Shown one piece after another: positions 15,324 through 24,546 of a DNA stretch of 51,321 bases; position 1 is the first letter of the stretch, and every line of letters starts with the position of its first letter. The notes under the pieces are model-generated. The model was not told the DNA's origin and did not search any database. It saw only the letters and a list, made by a program, of their open reading frames with translations. Source of the stretch: an uncultured Anaerobutyricum sp. (GTDB lineage: Bacteria; Bacillota; Clostridia; Lachnospirales; Lachnospiraceae); contig CAKREJ010000002.1 of NCBI GenBank assembly GCA_934317185.1, positions 1-51,321 of the forward strand, read 5' to 3'. Made by a program: the position numbers and the translations under genes.

Positions 15324-17798
15324 CTATTCTATCCCATAATTCCAATGATGTTTGGTTTCTTCTTTTTTATCATCCGCCAAAAAGCCCTGTTCCTTCCAGT
15401 GAAGATACGCAAACTTCATGTTCTCTATTTCTTTTGCTTCCAAATGGAACAAATCAAAGCGATGTCTCTTTACATAACCTGTCGTTCCTTGTAAATCTTC
15501 TCCAATAAGACTTCCTGGTTTGTCCTGCCAGATCAAATTATAACAATCACGGCAATGTGTAGTTACCGGAAGCTTCCTTCCTTTGCCATCTTTTAAATAC
15601 AACTGTTCTGAAGTTTTATTACAACATCCAACTGTCTTCTTTAAGCATTGTGCAGACTGCATTACCGGCAGCCTTCCGTAAACATTCATTTCAAAAAAGA
15701 CATCCCTTTGCCCCATCTGATTAAGGGAAGTGAAAAGTTCACAAACTTCTTTTTTGGATAATTCTACCGGTAATTCCCGCATTGTAATCTTTGGATATAG
15801 GGCAAGTGTTTCTTGGACAGCAAGTGAGTTCCAATGATACAAAGAAGCTCCGGCTATCATCTTGCCGGCAAATCCCTCCAACTGATGTAAATATTCTGCC
15901 TCATTAATAGTATATACATAAATACCGTCCCAGACAGGTGATAAACAAATTCTTTCCAGTCCCTTTTTTTGCCTGAAAACTCTTGGAAGACAAAAATAAA
16001 CCTTCTTTCCTTTTTTCTTTATATCCTGTGCAATGGCTTCTAATTCATCCTCAGAAAAAAATTCATAAGGAAGACAAAATCCATCAAAAAAAGAATCTCT
16101 ACAGCAGACAGTCAGCTGCTCTTTACTGTAAATCGTCGCAATTCTTTCAGGAGATAATACATTGTCTATATCTCCTGAAACTAACGCAGCTACTTCCTCA
16201 TTGGTTCTGTTGGAAATATTCTTTACATTATGTCTCTCTTCTCTTTGCTTTAACATATCTTCTAAAAGAGCAAAACCCTTCTGTCGGATATTCTTTAATG
16301 CAGACATAGGAAGAAAGCAGCTTTCTTCCATGTTCACCTCAAAACTTTCCAAAGAAAAAGGAACATTGCCTGTCTTATTCATCTGACGTAAAATATCTTC
16401 TCTGGTTACCGGTCTCTTCTCAGAAGCTTCCACAACCACTCCTTCGGCAAAAGCACACACATCCTGGCAAAAAAGCTCCAGCATAAGTGGCTCTCCCACC
16501 TTCAAAGTAATATCTCCCGTCACAGGATATTTTATCACCTTATTCAAAATATTTTTTTCGATATGTGACGAAAGCTCCGCATTCTTTCTGCGATATACTG
16601 TCATGCCTGTTCTAAGCGACTGTGTTCTTGGTATATTTAATGTAATCTGCCCTTTTTTTGATTGAGAATCCTGACATTTGGAAGGAACTGTCAAAACAAG
16701 TTCTTCCTGTCCATCTGCCGAAACAGGAATTACTAAAATATCCTTTGGATGTAATGCATCTTCAAAAGAGATTTTTACTTTATTCTTAGAAACAGACAAT
16801 ACCTTTCCTATCTTTCTTCCGGTATTCTTTGGAGAAATCACAGACATCATATCACGCCCGTTATGTTTCTCCCAGTATCCATCTGTAAAGCTTCCACGAC
16901 AATATAATTCTTCTAGCGTATGTATCTTCTCTTCCTCTAAATCAAACTCTTCTCTTTGTTCCCGTTTTACCAAAAGCTCATCCAGATAACTTCGATAAAC
17001 AGAAGTGACTCCTGCTACATATTCTACATTTTTCATTCGTCCTTCTATTTTCAAAGAATCTACAGGAAGCTCCATCAATGTCGGCAACACAGGAAGCGAG
17101 CATAAGTCCTTCGGACTTAAAAGATACTTACCTCTTTCCTGATGATAAAGACGATTCCCCTCACGATCTTCTAACTGATAAGAAAGACGACAAGGCTGGG
17201 CACACCTGCCACGATTGCCACTACGCCCTCCATATAAACTGCTGAGTAAGCACTGGCCGGAATAACAATAACATAAGGCTCCATGTACAAATACTTCTAC
17301 TTCCAGACCGGTTTCTTCCCGGATTTTCTTTATCTCTGTTAAAGAAAGCTCCCTTGCCGGAACAACTCTGGTAAGTCCCATTCTTTTTGCAGCAACGGCC
17401 CCATGGAAGTCTGTAATCGTCATCTGGGTACTTCCGTGTATCTCTATATCCGAAAAATTCTCCCGAATAAAATTCACCGCACCTAAATCCTGAACGATAA
17501 CACCGTCTAATCCATGCTCATAATACGGAAAAAGAAAATCTCCTAACTCTTCAAAAAGTTCGTGTTCCTTCATAAGCGTATTTACCGTAAGATATAACTT
17601 TCGCCCATGAAAATGTGCAAATTGCAATGCCTCTATCATATCATCCTTTGAAAAGTTATGTGCATATGCTCTGGCTCCAAACTTTTCTCCACCCATATAG
17701 ACAGCATCTGCTCCGGCATTCACTGCAGCCTTTAAATGTTCCAGAGAACCTGCCGGTGCAAGTAATTCTGGCATCATTCTTCTTTTAACGATACTCAT
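15324..17798 (-). CDS. U32 family peptidase / tRNA or rRNA hydroxylation protein
   Basis: An 824-residue protein. The U32 domain (1-300) begins with PELLAPAGSLE and has the signature region VHGALCYCYSGQC and RGRCAQPC; C176, C178, C183, C199 and C203 are candidates for the iron-sulfur ligands described for this family. The long C-terminal part is of the DUF3656 type with a final region containing further cysteines. Homologues RlhA (E. coli) and TrhP (B. subtilis) make 5-hydroxy-pyrimidines in rRNA or tRNA rather than acting as collagenases. The start at 17798 has GGAG seven bases upstream and overlaps zapA's end by 14 bases; in-frame ATGs at 17777 and 17774 are alternatives. Confidence 0.9.
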   Translation of the reverse strand: MSIVKRRMMPELLAPAGSLEHLKAAVNAGADAVYMGGEKFGARAYAHNFSKDDMIEALQFAHFHGRKLYLTVNTLMKEHELFEELGDFLFPYYEHGLDGVIVQDLGAVNFIRENFSDIEIHGSTQMTITDFHGAVAAKRMGLTRVVPARELSLTEIKKIREETGLEVEVFVHGALCYCYSGQCLLSSLYGGRSGNRGRCAQPCRLSYQLEDREGNRLYHQERGKYLLSPKDLCSLPVLPTLMELPVDSLKIEGRMKNVEYVAGVTSVYRSYLDELLVKREQREEFDLEEEKIHTLEELYCRGSFTDGYWEKHNGRDMMSVISPKNTGRKIGKVLSVSKNKVKISFEDALHPKDILVIPVSADGQEELVLTVPSKCQDSQSKKGQITLNIPRTQSLRTGMTVYRRKNAELSSHIEKNILNKVIKYPVTGDITLKVGEPLMLELFCQDVCAFAEGVVVEASEKRPVTREDILRQMNKTGNVPFSLESFEVNMEESCFLPMSALKNIRQKGFALLEDMLKQREERHNVKNISNRTNEEVAALVSGDIDNVLSPERIATIYSKEQLTVCCRDSFFDGFCLPYEFFSEDELEAIAQDIKKKGKKVYFCLPRVFRQKKGLERICLSPVWDGIYVYTINEAEYLHQLEGFAGKMIAGASLYHWNSLAVQETLALYPKITMRELPVELSKKEVCELFTSLNQMGQRDVFFEMNVYGRLPVMQSAQCLKKTVGCCNKTSEQLYLKDGKGRKLPVTTHCRDCYNLIWQDKPGSLIGEDLQGTTGYVKRHRFDLFHLEAKEIENMKFAYLHWKEQGFLADDKKEETKHHWNYGIE

Positions 17799-18183
17799 TC
17801 TTTGTCTCCAGTCCGATAATCTGCTTCTGCAGTTCATTCACTTTGGCCTTATAATCTTCTACGAGCTTATTTGCCGCATCTAACTGCATTTTCCTGTCTA
17901 CAACTTCCTGCTTTAATTCATAGATTTCCTGTTCTCTGTCTCTGCTGCCCTGATTAAATTCTTCTATCTCATTCCTTAATTTGAAAACTTCTTCGGTAAT
18001 ATTAAGTGCAAGTAAAATATCACGATATTCCAGCGAAAGCTTGTGGTATCCAGGCTGACTTTTCAGCTCTCTTATCTTTCCATCAACATAAGAGGCAAGC
18101 TTCTGGAGATAGGCTTCGCTCCCACCTGACAATCTGTATACTTTACCATCAATTACTACGGATAATTCACTTTTTTCTTTCAT
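17785..18183 (-). CDS. zapA: Cell division protein ZapA
   Basis: A 132-residue cytoplasmic FtsZ-ring stabiliser. The N-terminal globular ZapA domain (1-75) starts KSELSVVIDGKVYRL and contains the typical YLQKLASYVDGKI. A long coiled-coil (about 72-130, heptads rich in Glu, Lys and Leu) follows. It bundles FtsZ protofilaments. AGGAGG sits six bases before the ATG. It lies between ruvB (35-base gap) and the U32 gene (overlap). The same order ruvAB-zapA-U32 is common in clostridia. Confidence 0.92.
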   Translation of the reverse strand: MKEKSELSVVIDGKVYRLSGGSEAYLQKLASYVDGKIRELKSQPGYHKLSLEYRDILLALNITEEVFKLRNEIEEFNQGSRDREQEIYELKQEVVDRKMQLDAANKLVEDYKAKVNELQKQIIGLETKNEYR

Positions 18184-18218
18184 GTTTGTCCTCCTGTGAC
18201 GTAAAGTTTATATATTTC

Positions 18219-19223
18219 CTAAAAAATCTCTTCCGGTACCTGATATCCTAAATGTTCATATGCCCGTGCAGTAAGTGCCCTTCCTCTAGGGGTTCTCTTT
18301 ATTAATCCTCTCTGAATTAAAAATGGCTCATAAACATCCTCTATCGTACCAGAATCCTCTCCAACCGCTGCTGCTAAAGTATCAAGTCCCACCGGTCTTC
18401 CTGCAAACTTTACAACCATCGTCTCTAAAAGATTACGGTCTGTAGCATCCAGGCCCATAGAATCAACCTCAAGAAGATCAAGTGCCGTCTGTGCCACTTC
18501 ACATGTAATAATTCCATCATAACGAACCTGTGCAAAATCTCTTACTCTCTTTAGAAGACGATTCGCAAGTCTTGGAGTTCCACGGCTCCTTCTGCCAAGT
18601 TCCATCGCTCCCTCTTCATCAATCTCCACACCTAAAAGCTCTGCTGAACGCTGCACAATGACCTTTAATTCCTCATCTGTATAAAATTCCAGTCGATTCA
18701 CTACGCCAAAACGATCTCTTAATGGTGCGGTGAGCATCCCGGCTCTTGTTGTTGCACCTACCAGCGTAAAATGTGGAAGTTCCAGACGAATGGACTTAGC
18801 CGAAGCTCCCTTTCCAATCATAATATCTATAGAAAAATCCTCCATCGCCGGATAAAGAACCTCTTCTACCTGCCTGTTTAAGCGATGAATTTCATCGATA
18901 AAAAGAACATCTCCATCTGAAAGTCCGTTCAGTACCGCAGCTATCTCCCCAGGCTTTTCGATTGCCGGACCGGAAGTAATCTTTAAGTTACTGTCCATCT
19001 CATTTGCAATAATTCCTGCCAGAGTCGTCTTTCCAAGACCTGGAGGACCATATAATAATACATGATCAAGCGACTCTCCCCTAAGCTTTGCTGCCTCAAT
19101 AAATATATGCAGATTCTTCTTTACTTTCTCCTGCCCAATATATTCAGATAAATGCTGTGGCCGAAGGCTGCCTTCAACTGCAATATCTTCTTCCCTCAGC
19201 TCTGTGCTAATCATTCTATCCAT
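18219..19223 (-). CDS. ruvB: Holliday junction branch-migration ATPase RuvB
   Basis: A 334-residue AAA+ motor that drives branch migration with RuvA. The N-terminal [11 protein letters not shown] is typical, Walker A is GPPGLGKTT (59-67), Walker B is [10 protein letters not shown], and sensor and arginine-finger region [18 protein letters not shown] is present. The C-terminal winged helix ends with the family's [10 protein letters not shown]. Length matches the family. AAGGTGAT lies before the ATG, nine bases after ruvA. Confidence 0.98.
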   Translation of the reverse strand: MDRMISTELREEDIAVEGSLRPQHLSEYIGQEKVKKNLHIFIEAAKLRGESLDHVLLYGPPGLGKTTLAGIIANEMDSNLKITSGPAIEKPGEIAAVLNGLSDGDVLFIDEIHRLNRQVEEVLYPAMEDFSIDIMIGKGASAKSIRLELPHFTLVGATTRAGMLTAPLRDRFGVVNRLEFYTDEELKVIVQRSAELLGVEIDEEGAMELGRRSRGTPRLANRLLKRVRDFAQVRYDGIITCEVAQTALDLLEVDSMGLDATDRNLLETMVVKFAGRPVGLDTLAAAVGEDSGTIEDVYEPFLIQRGLIKRTPRGRALTARAYEHLGYQVPEEIF

Positions 19224-19232
19224 GATATCACC

Positions 19233-19847
19233 TTACATAAATGTTAATACTTTCTTCAATGCTTCTTTTAATAACTGCTCTGCATCCAGTGTATCCGCAT
19301 CCGATACGCTATGCACGGCACGATACGCTTCCCCGTTCGAATAGCCTAAGGCAACAAGTGCCTGTATCGTATCCTCTATACTGTTTTCACTGGATTTTTG
19401 TTGCTGAGGCATTGCTTTGGCCTGTGCTGAAGCCAAATTCAAATCTTCTAAATCAAGCTTATCCTTCAGCTCAATAATCATTCTTTTGGCACCTTTTGGC
19501 CCGATTCCCGGTGTTCTGGCAATACTTTTGGCATCTTCACTAAACACTGCATAATATAAATCCTCTACTGTCATTGTAGAAAGCACCGATACCGCAGCCT
19601 TTGGTCCAATCCCTGAAATTCCAAGTAAAATCTGAAAAGTTTCCAGTTCCTGTACACAAGAGAATCCAAATAATGCCAGCATATCTTCTCTTACATATAA
19701 ATAGGTATGAAGCATGACATCTTCCCCGTTATTCAATTCGTCAAGCACCCTTGATGGCACTTTGATCTGATAACCTATTCCCTGATTCTCTACGATAACA
19801 GAATCTTTTCCTTTATATGTAACTATTCCTTTAATATATGAAATCAA
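19233..19847 (-). CDS. ruvA: Holliday junction DNA-binding protein RuvA
   Basis: A 204-residue junction-binding protein that loads RuvB. The OB-fold (1-65) begins ISYIKGIVTYKG, then come helix-hairpin-helix motifs (ISGIGPKAA and TPGIGPKGAKRMI) and a C-terminal RuvB-binding domain ending in ALVALGYSNGEAYRAV. The start is taken as TTG at 19847: this gives the standard RuvA N-terminus and has AGGA seven bases upstream. The longer ATG frame (19871) would add eight atypical residues. A promoter (19905-19933) and a LexA-like box (19882-19893) lie upstream, suggesting SOS control as in B. subtilis. No ruvC is nearby. Confidence 0.96.
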   Translation of the reverse strand: MISYIKGIVTYKGKDSVIVENQGIGYQIKVPSRVLDELNNGEDVMLHTYLYVREDMLALFGFSCVQELETFQILLGISGIGPKAAVSVLSTMTVEDLYYAVFSEDAKSIARTPGIGPKGAKRMIIELKDKLDLEDLNLASAQAKAMPQQQKSSENSIEDTIQALVALGYSNGEAYRAVHSVSDADTLDAEQLLKEALKKVLTFM

Positions 19848-19881
19848 ATAAAATTCCTGCCTTCTTTTCAAATTGTTACCA

Positions 19882-19893
19882 GAACTTATATTC
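19882..19893. promoter_or_regulatory. LexA-like box upstream of ruvA
   Basis: GAAC-TTAT-ATTC inside the palindrome CAGAA-N6-TTCTG (19880-19895). The Gram-positive LexA box is CGAAC-N4-GTTCG, so the core matches seven of eight. It lies just after the predicted ruvA transcription start. Confidence 0.45.
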
Positions 19894-19904
19894 TGACTTC
19901 TGAC

Positions 19905-19933
19905 ATGATACCATAATTCCCATGATATTACAA
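19905..19933 (-). promoter_or_regulatory. Promoter of the ruvAB operon
   Basis: On the minus strand TTGTAA (19928-19933), a 17-base spacer ending in TGG (extended -10) and TATCAT (19905-19910). Confidence 0.6.
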
Positions 19934-20005
19934 CTCTTTTACTTTAACGACATTTACCTGTTCTTTAACATAGAATATCTATAAAAATAACTTTCGAAAA
20001 TTTGT

Positions 20006-20034
20006 TTGACATATAAAACTTTCTCTGCTATGGT
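20006..20034 (+). promoter_or_regulatory. Promoter of the YprB-like nuclease gene
   Basis: A perfect TTGACA (20006-20011), a 17-base spacer ending in TGC (extended -10) and TATGGT (20029-20034). Confidence 0.65.
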
Positions 20035-20077
20035 TAGTAAGAAATTTATAAGACAGCATAGTAGCTCTGGAGGCATC

Positions 20078-21253
20078 ATGTTAACAATTAATAAAACATT
20101 TCCGGAAAAAGTAATTCCGAAGCAAGTAGAATCTTTTTTATTTTTTGATATAGAAACTACAGGATTTTCCAAAGATAATACGATTTTATATCTGATTGGC
20201 TGCGGTCACTATACAAATGACGGTTTCAGGTTTATCCAATGGTTTAACGATGACGGTACAAGTGAAGAAGAAATTCTCCTCGCCTTTCAGAATATTTTAT
20301 CAAAAAAAGACTGGCAGCTTGTCACTTTTAACGGGAATAGTTTTGATATTCCTTATTTGAAAAGACATTACGAGTTAAACGAATTAATCTGTAATATAGA
20401 AAATTATACCTCACTGGACTTTTACCAGTTTTTAAAACCTTTTCAGAATCTTTTTCAGATGACTCACGGCAAACAAAAAGACTGGGAGCGATTTCTGGGT
20501 CTTAACAGGGAGGACAAATATAACGGCGGACAGCTTATCTCTGTTTATAAAGACTATCTCATGACAAAAAAAGAAGATCTTTTACATAACCTTCTTCTTC
20601 ACAATGAAGAAGATCTTCTTGGAATGAAATATCTCCTGCCACTTTTTTCTTATCGGATGTTATTTTCGGAAAATCTTTCCTGTATAAAAGTTTCTCCCGG
20701 AAAATTTCTCTTTGAGAAAGGAAGCGGCAGTATTGTGATTTCCTGTAAGCTTCCACACAGTTTACCGAAACCATTAGACTTTTCTACTTCTGTTGGCAGT
20801 ATCTCTTCCGACAAAAGTGATTATTCTATTTTAATCATTTCTCTTCCTTATATAGAAGAGACATTAAAACACTTTTATAAAGATTATCACAATTATTATT
20901 ATCTTCCGCAAGAAGACCGGGCAATTCACAAAAGCATTGGATGTTATGTAGAAAAAAAATATCGCCGTGCAGCAAAAGCATCTACCTGTTATATAAAAAA
21001 AGACGGACTTTTTCTTCCTCTCCCTATAGCACAAAAACACTATGGAATTCAGATTGAAAAATATCCTTATCAAAAGTCTTTTCCTCTCTATAAAAAAGAA
21101 TATAAAGAAGCTCGTTCTTTTGTAGAATTTGATAATCTCTTTTCTAACAAAAACGAAAGTCTTTCTATATATCTGAGGGATATCATAAAAGAACTTTTTA
21201 TTGTCCGCATAAAGGAGGCTATTGATTTTGTTCATCCAAAGAACAATAACTAA
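20078..21253 (+). CDS. YprB-type ribonuclease H-like exonuclease
   Basis: A 391-residue protein. A DEDD-type exonuclease domain (about 18-195) has FFDIETTG (D24 and E26), TFNGNSFDIPYL and HNEEDLLGM carrying the remaining acidic residues. It matches the B. subtilis YprB family, which is related to DNA polymerase III epsilon and often pairs with the helicase YprA; no helicase gene is adjacent here. The C-terminal 190 residues are poorly conserved and Lys/Tyr-rich. The start at 20078 has GGAGG just upstream; an in-frame ATG at 20006 lies inside the promoter. It is divergent from ruvAB, which fits a role in nucleic acid processing, but its substrate is not known. Confidence 0.85.
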   Translation: MLTINKTFPEKVIPKQVESFLFFDIETTGFSKDNTILYLIGCGHYTNDGFRFIQWFNDDGTSEEEILLAFQNILSKKDWQLVTFNGNSFDIPYLKRHYELNELICNIENYTSLDFYQFLKPFQNLFQMTHGKQKDWERFLGLNREDKYNGGQLISVYKDYLMTKKEDLLHNLLLHNEEDLLGMKYLLPLFSYRMLFSENLSCIKVSPGKFLFEKGSGSIVISCKLPHSLPKPLDFSTSVGSISSDKSDYSILIISLPYIEETLKHFYKDYHNYYYLPQEDRAIHKSIGCYVEKKYRRAAKASTCYIKKDGLFLPLPIAQKHYGIQIEKYPYQKSFPLYKKEYKEARSFVEFDNLFSNKNESLSIYLRDIIKELFIVRIKEAIDFVHPKNNN

Positions 21254-21280
21254 ATTTAAAAACTACCGTACAAACAAAAG

Positions 21281-21389
21281 ATAAAAACTCGAACTTATGG
21301 CAGATGTAAGATCGGAGCAGGTAAAAACATCAAACATGCCTTTCCATGCTGCGTCTCTCTTTACATCTGTTATAATTTCGAGTTTTTAT
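21281..21389. terminator. Long bidirectional hairpin terminator between convergent genes
   Basis: Arms 21281-21309 and 21361-21389 pair over 29 positions with one mismatch and two G-U pairs. The loop is 51 bases. T-rich tails flank it on both strands (gagtttttatttt rightward, GAGTTTTTATCTTTT leftward), so it can end both the nuclease and the flavodiiron transcripts. Confidence 0.75.
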
Positions 21390-21419
21390 TTTCATCTGTT
21401 TTTCAGATAAATCAAATTA

Positions 21420-22574
21420 TTATTTCATTTCTTTTGCAAGTGCTGCAATCTGTGCTTCACTTTCTTCATTCACTGCGGAACGAACCGTTACTGTTGTATC
21501 TGCAAAAGTAATATTCTTACTCTTTTCAAAAGCTGCTTTCATAATCTTAGCTGCCATTGGTGTCCAGCTTCCATTCTCTACAAATCCAATCTTACGATTC
21601 TGATAACTTCTTTCTGTTAAATGGTTAATAAATTCCTTCATAAATGGGAAAATATCTCCATTATATGTTGTGGTTGCAAGAATCAACTTTCCGTAACGGA
21701 AGGCATCTTCTACCGCTTCAGCCATATCATCTCGTGCAAGATCCGTAACAACAACCTTTGGACATCCTTCTTCTGTTAACTTCTCTGCTAAAAGTTCTAC
21801 AGCCTTTTTCGTATTGCCGTAAACAGAAGTGTATGCGATCACGGTTCCCTCTGTTTCTACCTGATAGGAAGACCAGATATTGTAAAGATTCAGATAATGT
21901 CCTAAATTCTCTGTTAATACAGGACCATGTAATGGACAGATTGCATTGATCTCAAGAGAACCAACTTTACCAAATAACTTCTGTACCATTGGTCCATACT
22001 TTCCAACAATACCAATATAATAACGACGAGCTTCACAGTCCCATTCTTCTTCTACATCTAATGCTCCAAATTTACCGAAGGCATCTGCAGAAAAGAAAAT
22101 CTTATCTGTCGTATCATAAGTCATCATTACTTCAGGCCAATGTACCATTGGAGCCATTACAAAAGTAAGATTATGTTTACCTGTGCTTAATGTCTCTCCT
22201 TCTTTTACGATAACCTGACGGTCAGCAAAGTCTGTACCAAAAAACTGCTTCATCATAGGGAATGTCTTTGCATTTCCAACAATTTTAGCTTCCGGATATT
22301 TTTCTGCAAAATTTGCGATATTAGCTGCATGGTCTGGTTCCATATGCTGTACGATCAGATAATCTGGCATTCTTCCGTCAAAGGCTTCTTCCAGATTTGC
22401 AAACCATTCATCCTTAAAATGAGCATCTACTGTATCAAATACCGCTACTTTTTCATCAAGAATAACATAAGAGTTGTAGGCCATACCATTCGGCACATCG
22501 TACTGTCCTTCAAATAAATCTACTTCATGGTCATTCACACCAACATAAATAATATCTTCTGTAACTTTAAACAT
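21420..22574 (-). CDS. Flavodiiron protein (FprA-type A-type flavoprotein)
   Basis: A 384-residue cytoplasmic enzyme that reduces O2 to water or NO to N2O, protecting anaerobes. The metallo-beta-lactamase-like domain (1-245) carries the full diiron set: H77, E79, D81 and H82 (HMEPDH), H145 (VHWPE), D164 (SADAF) and H216 (PLHGP). The flavodoxin domain (about 250-384) begins at AYTSVYGNTKKA, the FMN phosphate loop. Length is typical for the two-domain class; no rubredoxin domain is fused, so a separate electron donor is needed. A GAGGTGATT site precedes the ATG, and a promoter lies about 80 bases upstream. The leader holds a short hairpin (about 22621-22650). Confidence 0.95.
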   Translation of the reverse strand: MFKVTEDIIYVGVNDHEVDLFEGQYDVPNGMAYNSYVILDEKVAVFDTVDAHFKDEWFANLEEAFDGRMPDYLIVQHMEPDHAANIANFAEKYPEAKIVGNAKTFPMMKQFFGTDFADRQVIVKEGETLSTGKHNLTFVMAPMVHWPEVMMTYDTTDKIFFSADAFGKFGALDVEEEWDCEARRYYIGIVGKYGPMVQKLFGKVGSLEINAICPLHGPVLTENLGHYLNLYNIWSSYQVETEGTVIAYTSVYGNTKKAVELLAEKLTEEGCPKVVVTDLARDDMAEAVEDAFRYGKLILATTTYNGDIFPFMKEFINHLTERSYQNRKIGFVENGSWTPMAAKIMKAAFEKSKNITFADTTVTVRSAVNEESEAQIAALAKEMK

Positions 22575-22652
22575 ATAATCACCTCATATTTTTGATCATT
22601 ATAAAAATGTTTACTTTGTAACTGCCACATTTCCCCTTGCGGCACAGTTCCT

Positions 22653-22681
22653 ATTATATAAAATTTAACTTAAGTATACAA
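22653..22681 (-). promoter_or_regulatory. Promoter of the flavodiiron gene
   Basis: On the minus strand TTGTAT (22676-22681), a 17-base spacer and TATAAT (22653-22658). The leader of about 70 bases contains an imperfect hairpin, ACTG...CAGT, that could be regulatory. Confidence 0.5.
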
Positions 22682-22788
22682 GATATTAAGCTACAATTCT
22701 TTCTCAAATTCGCTCCAGTTTTTGTATTTTATTAAAAACAACTATCGGGCAAATCCAAATATCATAACTGTACTTTTTTCTATTTCCT

Positions 22789-24546
22789 CTAATTTGCAAA
22801 CTGGCTGTTGTAAAGATTAGCATAGAAACCATTTTTCTTTAACAGATTCTCATGATTTCCCTGCTCAATAATATGTCCGTCCTTCATGACAAGAATCACA
22901 TCGGCATTCTGAATTGTAGAAAGACGATGTGCTACAATAAAGCTGGTCCGTCCCTCCATCATTTTCGCAAAAGCATTTTGAATTTTTTGCTCCGTGCGGG
23001 TATCGATCGAGGAGGTCGCTTCATCAAGAATTAACATGGATGGCAGAGCAAGCATAACTCTCGTAATACAAAGAAGCTGACGCTGTCCCTGGCTCATTCC
23101 GGCTCCATCTTCCGTTATACAGGTATCCAGCCCTTTTGGCATTTTTTTAATAAAACTATAAGAATGTGCCTCCTTTGCAGCAGCAATAATCTGCTCATCA
23201 CTAAAACCTTCTCTTCCCATTGTGATATTATCTCGAATCGTTCCACTTCGAAGCCAGGTATCCTGTAAAACCATTCCATAAGAAGTTCTAAGACTTTCTC
23301 TTGTAATATCACGAACATCCGTTCCTTCCACCATAATTTTTCCCTGGTTTACATCATAAAAACGCATCAACAGATTAATAATCGTCGTCTTTCCACAGCC
23401 GGTAGGCCCAACAATCGCAATACGCTGTCCCTTCTTTACTTTAAGATTAAAGTCTTCTATCAGACGTTTTTCTTTTGTATAAGAAAATGTAACATGAGAA
23501 AGCTCTACATTCCCTTCCGGATTTGTTAAAACCACCGCATTCTTTTTATCATCCTTCTCCGGACTTTCCTCTATAAGCTCGAAAATACGTGCTGCACAAG
23601 CCAAAGCATTCTGCAGCTCTGTCACTACGCCAGATATCTCATTAAATGGTTTGGTGTACTGATTTGCATAGCTTAACAAACAAGTAAGCTGACCTACACT
23701 CAATCCCCCTCTAATCGCTGTAAGAGCACCACTTAATGCAACCGCTGCATATACAATACTATTTACAAAACGAGTGGAAGGATTCGTGATAGAAGAAAAG
23801 AAAATTGCCTTTAAAGAATACCCTTGTAATTTTTCATTTACTTCCGAAAAACGTTCTGCTGCCCTTTTTTCGTAACCAAAAGCCTTTACTACCTTTTCGC
23901 CCTCTATCATTTCCTCAATTAATGCGGTTTGTTCCCCTCTTGTCTCAGACTGTAGTTTAAACATAGAATACGTATGCGTAGCAATAAAACGAGCTACCAA
24001 TAAAGAAATCGGTGTAAGACAGACAACTAACAAAGCAATTCCTACATGAATAGAAAATATAAATCCAAGTGTACCGAAAATTGTTACAACTCCCGTAAAA
24101 AACTGCGTAAATCCCATGAGCAGTCCGTCTGCGAACTGATCAACATCTGCAATAACACGACTTACCACATCACCATAAGAATGTCCATCTATATATTTTA
24201 ATGGAAGCTTTTCAATCTTTTTTATTGCCTCATTTCGAATATCTCTCGTCACATGGAATGTAATATGATTATTACAAATGTTCATGACCCACTGTGCGAT
24301 TCCTGTAAAAAGAATAACAAACGTACCTTTTTCTAATATTTTAACAATGGCTGCAAAATCTACCTGTCCCTTTTTTATGATAAAATCGATCGCATCCCCG
24401 ACGAGTATAGGCACATACAGCGTTCCTGCGACAGTAAGTGCTGCCATTGCTACGGATAAAACAAGAAGGAAACGGTAATTTTTTAAATAATGCCAAACTT
24501 TTTTCATTGTGCTTTTTCTTTTGCCGTTCATGTTTTGCTCTGCCAT
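22789..24546 (-). CDS. ABC exporter half-transporter, subunit with consensus Walker B
   Basis: A 585-residue exporter subunit: six membrane helices (about 25-320) and one ATPase domain (about 345-580). Walker A is GPTGCGKTT and Walker B ends LILDEATSS with the catalytic Glu. The signature is MSQGQRQ, not LSGGQ. In heterodimeric exporters such as BmrCD or TM287/288 this is the pattern of the subunit that supplies the catalytic Walker motifs to the active site and a modified signature to the degenerate site. It follows its partner gene directly, with adjacent stop and start. The substrate is unknown; drugs, lipids, peptides or metal complexes are all possible. Confidence 0.92.
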   Translation of the reverse strand: MAEQNMNGKRKSTMKKVWHYLKNYRFLLVLSVAMAALTVAGTLYVPILVGDAIDFIIKKGQVDFAAIVKILEKGTFVILFTGIAQWVMNICNNHITFHVTRDIRNEAIKKIEKLPLKYIDGHSYGDVVSRVIADVDQFADGLLMGFTQFFTGVVTIFGTLGFIFSIHVGIALLVVCLTPISLLVARFIATHTYSMFKLQSETRGEQTALIEEMIEGEKVVKAFGYEKRAAERFSEVNEKLQGYSLKAIFFSSITNPSTRFVNSIVYAAVALSGALTAIRGGLSVGQLTCLLSYANQYTKPFNEISGVVTELQNALACAARIFELIEESPEKDDKKNAVVLTNPEGNVELSHVTFSYTKEKRLIEDFNLKVKKGQRIAIVGPTGCGKTTIINLLMRFYDVNQGKIMVEGTDVRDITRESLRTSYGMVLQDTWLRSGTIRDNITMGREGFSDEQIIAAAKEAHSYSFIKKMPKGLDTCITEDGAGMSQGQRQLLCITRVMLALPSMLILDEATSSIDTRTEQKIQNAFAKMMEGRTSFIVAHRLSTIQNADVILVMKDGHIIEQGNHENLLKKNGFYANLYNSQFAN

